Assembly: GCA_002371985.1 (NCBI GenBank)
Contig: DFHZ01000185.1
Coordinates: 1 to 10,769, forward strand
Length of the DNA stretch: 10,769 nt
Direction of reading: 5' to 3'
DNA from: Ruminococcaceae bacterium UBA3710
GTDB lineage: Bacteria > Bacillota > Clostridia > Oscillospirales > Acutalibacteraceae
Part shown: positions 6,906 through 10,769 of the stretch, one piece after another
Layout: each line of letters opens with the position of its first letter
How positions within the stretch are numbered: the stretch's first letter is position 1
The notes under the pieces: model-generated
Databases searched by the model: none
Seen by the model: the letters and a program-made list of their open reading frames with translations, nothing else
What the model was told of the DNA's origin: nothing
Translations under genes and position numbers: made by a program

Positions 6906-7646
6906 ATGATTTTTTACTATCCCAGTTTCAAAGCAAAAGCCCTCACATTTAGTTACGATGATGGTACGGTTCAGGATCGCCGTCTCACCGAAATATTAAA
7001 AAAATACAATTTAAAAGCCACCTTTAATCTTAATTCTTACACCTTTGGCGAAAAAGGCTTTTTGGAAAATCACGGTGGATTTAGAGTGGATTTTGATAAA
7101 ATTAATTCTGAAGAAGTAATAAGTTTATATGATGGGTTTGAGGTTGCCGGACACACCACACGCCATTATAATTTACCTATCGGCTTGGCGTATCCCTGCG
7201 GTGTTTATGATGAAAGGACCATTAACCGTCTTGAGAGTTTAGGCGTTCGCTTTGCAAGAACGGTTAAGGACACCTTGCGCTTTGAAATACCTGAAAATTT
7301 TCTTTCTTGGCACCCGACCTGTCACGATCATGCAACTCAAATAGACACTCTTATTAATGATTTTCTTCCGGATAATGCACCCCATCTTGCTCTCTTTTAT
7401 ATTTGGGGGCATGCCTTTGAATTAGATAAAACCGATTCGGACCGTTGGGCTGATATGGAAAACATTTGTAAATCACTTTCAAACAAAAATGATGTTTGGT
7501 ATGCTACTAATGGCGAAATATGCGAATATATTACCGCTTTGCGTAGTTTTGAGGCAACTGGTTGCAAAAAGAATAATACCGAACATAATCTTTATATTGA
7601 GTTTGACGGAAAGCGCATCGTTCTTGCTCCTGACGAAACACCTTAA
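6906..7646 (+). CDS. Polysaccharide deacetylase family protein (NodB homology) with internal deletion
   Basis: The 246-residue product begins a NodB-type (CE4) domain. Motif 1 is TFSYDDG (14-20) with the paired Asp18/Asp19, and motif 2 is His83-x3-His87 (HTTRH), which with the aspartate would bind the metal. 'GLAYPCGVYDE' follows almost at once, then 'ARTVKDTL', 'WHPTCHDHA' and 'WGH' with His169. In relatives, roughly 30 residues (an LSxEEL-type helix and the DRxxLE region) usually separate HxxxH from 'GLAYPxG'. They are missing here around residues 90-92 (about 7173-7182), with the frame kept. The end of the protein is a small beta domain ('LYIEFDGKRIVLAP'). CE4 enzymes remove N- or O-acetyl groups from glycans. 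There is no signal peptide. AAGGAG lies 7 bases before the ATG. Function may be lost through the deletion. Confidence 0.75.
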   Translation: MIFYYPSFKAKALTFSYDDGTVQDRRLTEILKKYNLKATFNLNSYTFGEKGFLENHGGFRVDFDKINSEEVISLYDGFEVAGHTTRHYNLPIGLAYPCGVYDERTINRLESLGVRFARTVKDTLRFEIPENFLSWHPTCHDHATQIDTLINDFLPDNAPHLALFYIWGHAFELDKTDSDRWADMENICKSLSNKNDVWYATNGEICEYITALRSFEATGCKKNNTEHNLYIEFDGKRIVLAPDETP

Positions 7647-7651
7647 AGGAG
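7645..7651 (+). promoter_or_regulatory. Ribosome binding site marking the start of the broken esterase gene
   Basis: AAAGGAG overlaps the stop codon of the deacetylase and lies 9 bases before the ATG at 7661. That ATG is followed directly by TAA. The intact site in front of a dead start codon shows where the esterase gene once began and that it was coupled to the deacetylase. Confidence 0.6.
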
Positions 7652-7660
7652 AAATTAAAT

Positions 7661-8204
7661 ATGTAAAAATATAAAATTGAGTTGACAGAATATACAAGAT
7701 AAAATAGCAGTTTGCGGTTTTTTTGCAGGCGGTCATCTTGCAGCCTCTATCAGTGCCTTATGGAACTGTAAAGAAATTTTTTCTGTAGAAGAAATACAAT
7801 CTGAATTGCATAAACCCAATGCAAGTATTCTATGCTATCCTGTAATTTCATCAGGAGAATTCGCGCATAAAGATTCTATAATTAACCTTCTTGGTACAAC
7901 AGATGAGTCTACACCAAATTGGAGCCCGATGTCGTTAGAAAATCAAGTAAATGTGTCTACTCCACCTGCTTTTTTGTGGCACACCGTTGAAGATACTGCG
8001 GTACCTGTAGAAAATTCCATATTATATGCTTCGGCATTACGAAAAAACCATATTCCCTTTGAAATACATATTTATCCTAAAGGAACACACGGTCAATCTC
8101 TTACCACTTATGGTATAGCACGAAACAAAAGTTTTTTCCCCCGTGATTATAATTGGAATAAACTTTCTGTTGATTGGCTCTACGAAACGTTTGATATTAT
8201 ATAA
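7661..8204 (+). pseudogene. Alpha/beta-hydrolase (BD-FAE-like feruloyl/acetyl-xylan esterase) remnant
   Basis: The ATG at 7661 is followed by TAA. The same frame then reads 'KYKIELTEYTR', a plausible esterase N-terminus, before stopping again. From 7686 another frame carries 'DKIAVCGFFAGGHLAAS', 'CYPVIS', 'LWHTVEDTAVPVENS' and 'YPKGTHGQSL', ending at 8204. These are the nucleophile-elbow, acid and histidine regions of the esterase/lipase superfamily seen in BD-FAE enzymes. About 80-100 residues that normally precede the elbow are missing. The elbow should be G-x-S-x-G-G, but its serine position (7722-7724) is TTT (Phe), one base from TCT. The catalytic Asp (7992-7994) and His (8088-8090) codons remain. 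Three independent lesions make this a pseudogene. An internal ATG at 7806 could start only a 132-residue fragment without the elbow. Confidence 0.75.
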
Positions 8205-8404
8205 TATAGTGATTTATATGAAAAAATAATAAGCATTAAATACCTGAGAAGTTTTGCATATTGCAACAATAATATCTGTAGGAACTTATTACAGGTATAA
8301 CGATTTTCTTTTTTGGTTTGAACGGTAATGCGATGTTTAATGAGGATACTGAAGATGACATTAGATTTGTCAAAAGCGGAATACTTTATGTGGTTCCTTT
8401 GTGA
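8205..8404. other. Stop-rich intergenic or decayed stretch
   Basis: No complete gene is visible. One open stretch (8282-8403, plus strand) ends with 'EDDIRFVKSGILYVVPL' before TGA. Its 'DIRF' followed by a short turn and 'LY' strand faintly resembles the C-terminal beta domain of GH29 alpha-L-fucosidases, but this is too short to assign. I see no convincing promoter or terminator. Confidence 0.35.
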
Positions 8405-8515
8405 AGCCCTATTGTGAAAAGATGGGATGAGTATATGAAGAATATTCTCATTATGGAAATGGATCCTATAACCAAAGCCCAACCCAAACTAGAAAAGGTG
8501 TTTGAGTTGGATTAA
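8405..8515 (+). pseudogene. rhaM: L-rhamnose mutarotase C-terminal fragment
   Basis: The open frame from 8405 to TAA 8513-8515 encodes 36 residues including 'VKRWDEYMKNI' and 'KAQPKLEKVFELD'. This parallels the C-terminus of RhaM (E. coli form: 'QRWWKYMTDVM...ELQEVFYLP' from memory) in spacing, the Arg-Trp pair, the YM motif and the closing EVF-L-acid pattern. RhaM interconverts alpha and beta L-rhamnose. The N-terminal ~70 residues, including the active site, are not found upstream, and TGA at 8402-8404 closes the frame. The second tryptophan of the RWW motif is Asp here. A small ORF from ATG 8435 is possible but would not be functional. The presence of rhaM and rhaA pieces near GH78 supports a former rhamnose locus. 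Confidence 0.5.
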
Positions 8516-8533
8516 AATGAAAGAGTTTGTTCT

Positions 8534-10240
8534 ATGAATATAAAAAAAGATTATCAATTTGAATTTGAATGTTGGCTTAAGCATGTTAAAGATGAAGACA
8601 ATTTAAAAGAATTAAATAAGATGGATGCTTCTCAAAAGGAAGATGCTTTTTACCGAGATTTAGAGTTTGGTACGGGCGGACTTAGAGGTGTTATCGGTGT
8701 AGGTACTAATAGAATTAATGTTTATACTGTTGCCAAAGCAACGAAAGGTTTAACTGAGTATTTATTAAATAAATACGGTAAATCCGCAAGCGTAGTGGTG
8801 GGTTATGATAGTAGAATAAAATCTGATGTTTTTTCTAAAACTACCGCATCGGTATTTGCGGCAAACGGTATAAAAGTTTATTTGTGGTCTACTTTAAATC
8901 CTGTGCCAACAGTTTCATTTGCAACAAGATATTTAAAAGCAAGTGCCGGTGTAATGATAACCGCATCGCATAATCCTGCTAAATATAACGGATATAAGGT
9001 TTATGGTGCTGATGGTTGTCAGATTACTACCGAAGCGGCATCAGAAATATATTCTCAAATTGAGAAGATAGATATTTTTAAGGATATTAATTTTGGCGAT
9101 TTTGATACATCGCTTGAAGAAGGAAAAGTCGAATATATTTCTGATGATGTGTTAACAGCATACATAGAAAAGGTAAAAGAGCAATCTGTTTTGTTTGGTG
9201 ATGTGGTTAACAGAGATGTTGCTATCGTATATTCACCCCTTAATGGTGCGGGATATATCCCGGTAACAAGAGCTTTGACCGAGATGGGATACTCTAATGT
9301 TAGCGTGGTTGAAGAACAAAGATTGCCTGACGGTAATTTTCCAACATGTCCTTATCCTAATCCTGAAATAAAGGAAGCAATGCAGCTCGGCATTGAGTAT
9401 GCTAAAAAGCAAAATGCAGATTTGCTTTTGGCTACTGACCCTGATTGTGATAGGGTAGGTATTGCGGTTAAAAATGAAAACGGTAAGTTTGTTTTATTAT
9501 CAGGTAACGAAACAGGTTTGTTACTGTTTGATTATATTTGTTCGCAAAGAATAAAGCATAACAAAATGCCTGAAAATCCGGTTATGGTTAAAACAGTTGT
9601 AACTATGGATTTGGCAGAAAAAATTGCCGAGAATTACGGTGTTAAAACAATAAATGTGCTTACAGGGTTTAAGTTTATTGGAGAACAAATAGGAATCTTA
9701 GAAAGAAAAAATGCCGAACAATCCTATATATTTGGTTTCGAGGAATCGTATGGTTATTTGACAGGTAGCTATGTTAGAGATAAGGACGCTGTCAATGGTG
9801 CATGTATGATTTGTGAAATGTTTAGTTTTTATAAAACCCAAGGTGTTAGTTTGCTTGATAAACTAAATGAACTCTTTGAAAAGTACGGTTATTGTATGAA
9901 TACTCTTCATTCGTTTGAATTTGAGGGCTCACAAGGTTTTAGTAAAATGCAGAACATTATGAAAACATTCCGCGATAATGTTGGCGAGGATTTAGAAATA
10001 GACTCTTTTGCAGGTAAAAAGATAAAGAAGGTTTTAGATTACAATAATGGTATTGATGGACTGCCGAAATCAAATGTACTAAAATACATATTAGATGATG
10101 GTTGCTCTGTTGTTATAAGACCTAGTGGTACTGAGCCAAAAATCAAAATATATATTTCTGTTTCAGCAAGTTCAAAAGCCGATGCTGAAAAAATTGAAAA
10201 GCTTATTATTGATGAGATTTATGACGGACTCATTAAATAA
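8534..10240 (+). CDS. Alpha-phosphoglucomutase / phosphomannomutase
   Basis: This 568-residue alpha-D-phosphohexomutase is complete, close to the usual length of PgcA-type bacterial phosphoglucomutases. The N-terminus has 'EFGTGGLRG'. The phosphoserine loop is TASHNP with Ser145, the metal loop is DPDCDR with Asp302, Asp304 and Asp306, the sugar-binding loop is GFEESYG (401-407), and the phosphate-binding loop is RPSGTEP with Ser531. It interconverts hexose 1- and 6-phosphates in the cytoplasm. Whether glucose or mannose is preferred cannot be told from these motifs. The neighbouring manA remnant hints at mannose/fructose-6-phosphate handling. GAAAGAG (8519-8525) lies 8 bases before the start. 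The gene is AT-rich like GH78 and shows no lesion, unlike the genes on both sides. Confidence 0.92.
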   Translation: MNIKKDYQFEFECWLKHVKDEDNLKELNKMDASQKEDAFYRDLEFGTGGLRGVIGVGTNRINVYTVAKATKGLTEYLLNKYGKSASVVVGYDSRIKSDVFSKTTASVFAANGIKVYLWSTLNPVPTVSFATRYLKASAGVMITASHNPAKYNGYKVYGADGCQITTEAASEIYSQIEKIDIFKDINFGDFDTSLEEGKVEYISDDVLTAYIEKVKEQSVLFGDVVNRDVAIVYSPLNGAGYIPVTRALTEMGYSNVSVVEEQRLPDGNFPTCPYPNPEIKEAMQLGIEYAKKQNADLLLATDPDCDRVGIAVKNENGKFVLLSGNETGLLLFDYICSQRIKHNKMPENPVMVKTVVTMDLAEKIAENYGVKTINVLTGFKFIGEQIGILERKNAEQSYIFGFEESYGYLTGSYVRDKDAVNGACMICEMFSFYKTQGVSLLDKLNELFEKYGYCMNTLHSFEFEGSQGFSKMQNIMKTFRDNVGEDLEIDSFAGKKIKKVLDYNNGIDGLPKSNVLKYILDDGCSVVIRPSGTEPKIKIYISVSASSKADAEKIEKLIIDEIYDGLIK

Positions 10241-10268
10241 GAATAATATAGGAAATTAGGAGTTTGTA

Positions 10269-10769
10269 ATGTACTCACTATTATTAAAACCACCTATAAA
10301 AGATTATTTGTGGGGATGAACAAAACTAATAACTGATTTCGGTTTCAAAACCGATAAAGATATTGCAGCTGAGGCTTGGATGTTATCAACTCATAAGGAC
10401 GGAATGAATGTAGTTCTTAATGGTGAGCATAAAGGTAAAACTATCAACGAAGTTTTGGAAATATGGAGCAAATCTGCACTTGGTAAAAATGCAGAAAAGT
10501 TTTCGTATTTTCCAATTCTTATAAAACTTATAGATGCCAAACAAAAACTATCTGTTCAGGTACACCCTGATGATTGTTATGCATTGTCGGTCGAGGGTGA
10601 ATACGGCAAAACTGAAACGTGGTATGTGTAGACTGTGAAGATGGTGCAGAGCTCGTTTACGGTTTTAAAGAAGACATATCTAAAGAAGAATTTGAAAGGC
10701 GTATTAAGGATAATACCTTAACTGATGTTTGCAATTCCATTTGTTATGTGCTAAACTATCTGTGTCAAG
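10269..10769 (+). pseudogene. manA: Type I mannose-6-phosphate isomerase, interrupted (3' end beyond window)
   Basis: The gene starts at ATG 10269 with AGGAG (10258-10262) 6 bases upstream and 28 bases after the phosphoglucomutase stop. It reads 'MYSLLLKPPIKDYLWG', then TGA (10317-10319), then 'TKLITDFGFKTDKDIAAEAW' and 'IDAKQKLSVQVHPDD', the last holding zinc-binding Gln/His residues of type I PMI. Relatives have 'LWGGTKL', so TGA replaces a glycine codon (GGA to TGA, one base). At 'TETWYV' a TAG (10629-10631) ends the frame. Similarity resumes one frame over from 10628 with 'VDCEDGAELVYGFKEDISKEE', which indicates a one-base deletion. Similarity fades again after about 10740 ('NSICYVLNYLCQ' instead of a KGD-type stretch). 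The enzyme would interconvert mannose-6-phosphate and fructose-6-phosphate. As written it cannot be translated whole; restart at ATG 10380 would give only 83 residues. Confidence 0.85.

Noticed and set aside
8180..8482. 100-codon minus-strand ORF across the esterase/phosphohexomutase gap
   Set aside because: It has low complexity and is AT-rich, with no recognisable domain or ribosome binding site. The plus strand here carries a better-supported RhaM-like fragment.
10317..10319. TGA read as glycine or tryptophan by an alternative genetic code
   Set aside because: The CE2-like gene and GH78 both end naturally at TGA, and the intact GH78 and phosphohexomutase contain no in-frame TGA. A single-base nonsense mutation explains manA better.

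Overview
The window looks like a chromosomal stretch from an uncultured, probably gut-dwelling member of the Clostridia. The support is indirect: AGGAG-type ribosome binding sites, tight gene spacing, a TnpV-type transposon protein typical of Firmicutes, and glycan-degradation families common in that group. No rRNA, tRNA or CRISPR was seen. The window has two compositional halves. Hand counts of single 60-base lines give 32 G+C at 601-660 and 30 at 3601-3660, but 15 at 3661-3720 and 16 at 4801-4860.

Left half (1-3611). This holds the 3' end of a membrane-anchored surface protein with a discoidin-like module, followed by a strong terminator. Next come two translationally coupled glycan enzymes: a CE2-like SGNH acetylesterase and a DUF4038/GH140-like glycoside hydrolase. 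After them a good extended -10 promoter and ribosome binding site lead into L-rhamnose isomerase (rhaA). That gene keeps only its first 40 codons and then runs in frame into the tail of a GH30-like glycosidase.

Right half (3612-10769). A complete GH78 alpha-L-rhamnosidase overlaps the chimeric ORF. It is followed by pieces of genes: an antisense TnpV remnant abutting the last ~80 codons of a GH3 beta-glucosidase, a polysaccharide deacetylase with an apparent internal deletion, and an alpha/beta-hydrolase (feruloyl/acetyl-xylan esterase-like) that has lost its N-terminal half and its nucleophile serine. The tail of L-rhamnose mutarotase (rhaM) comes next. An intact phosphoglucomutase/phosphomannomutase follows, then a type I mannose-6-phosphate isomerase (manA) with one nonsense codon and one frameshift.

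Functionally the pieces fit one theme: removal of side chains from plant pectin and hemicellulose, and rhamnose use (GH78 releases L-rhamnose, RhaM mutarotates it, RhaA isomerises it). The complete enzymes whose N termini are visible lack signal peptides, which suggests work on imported oligosaccharides. The most notable property is the density of broken and fused genes. It means either a decaying, recombining glycan locus or a chimeric metagenomic assembly, and the sequence alone cannot decide. I see no convincing evidence for a new multi-gene system.
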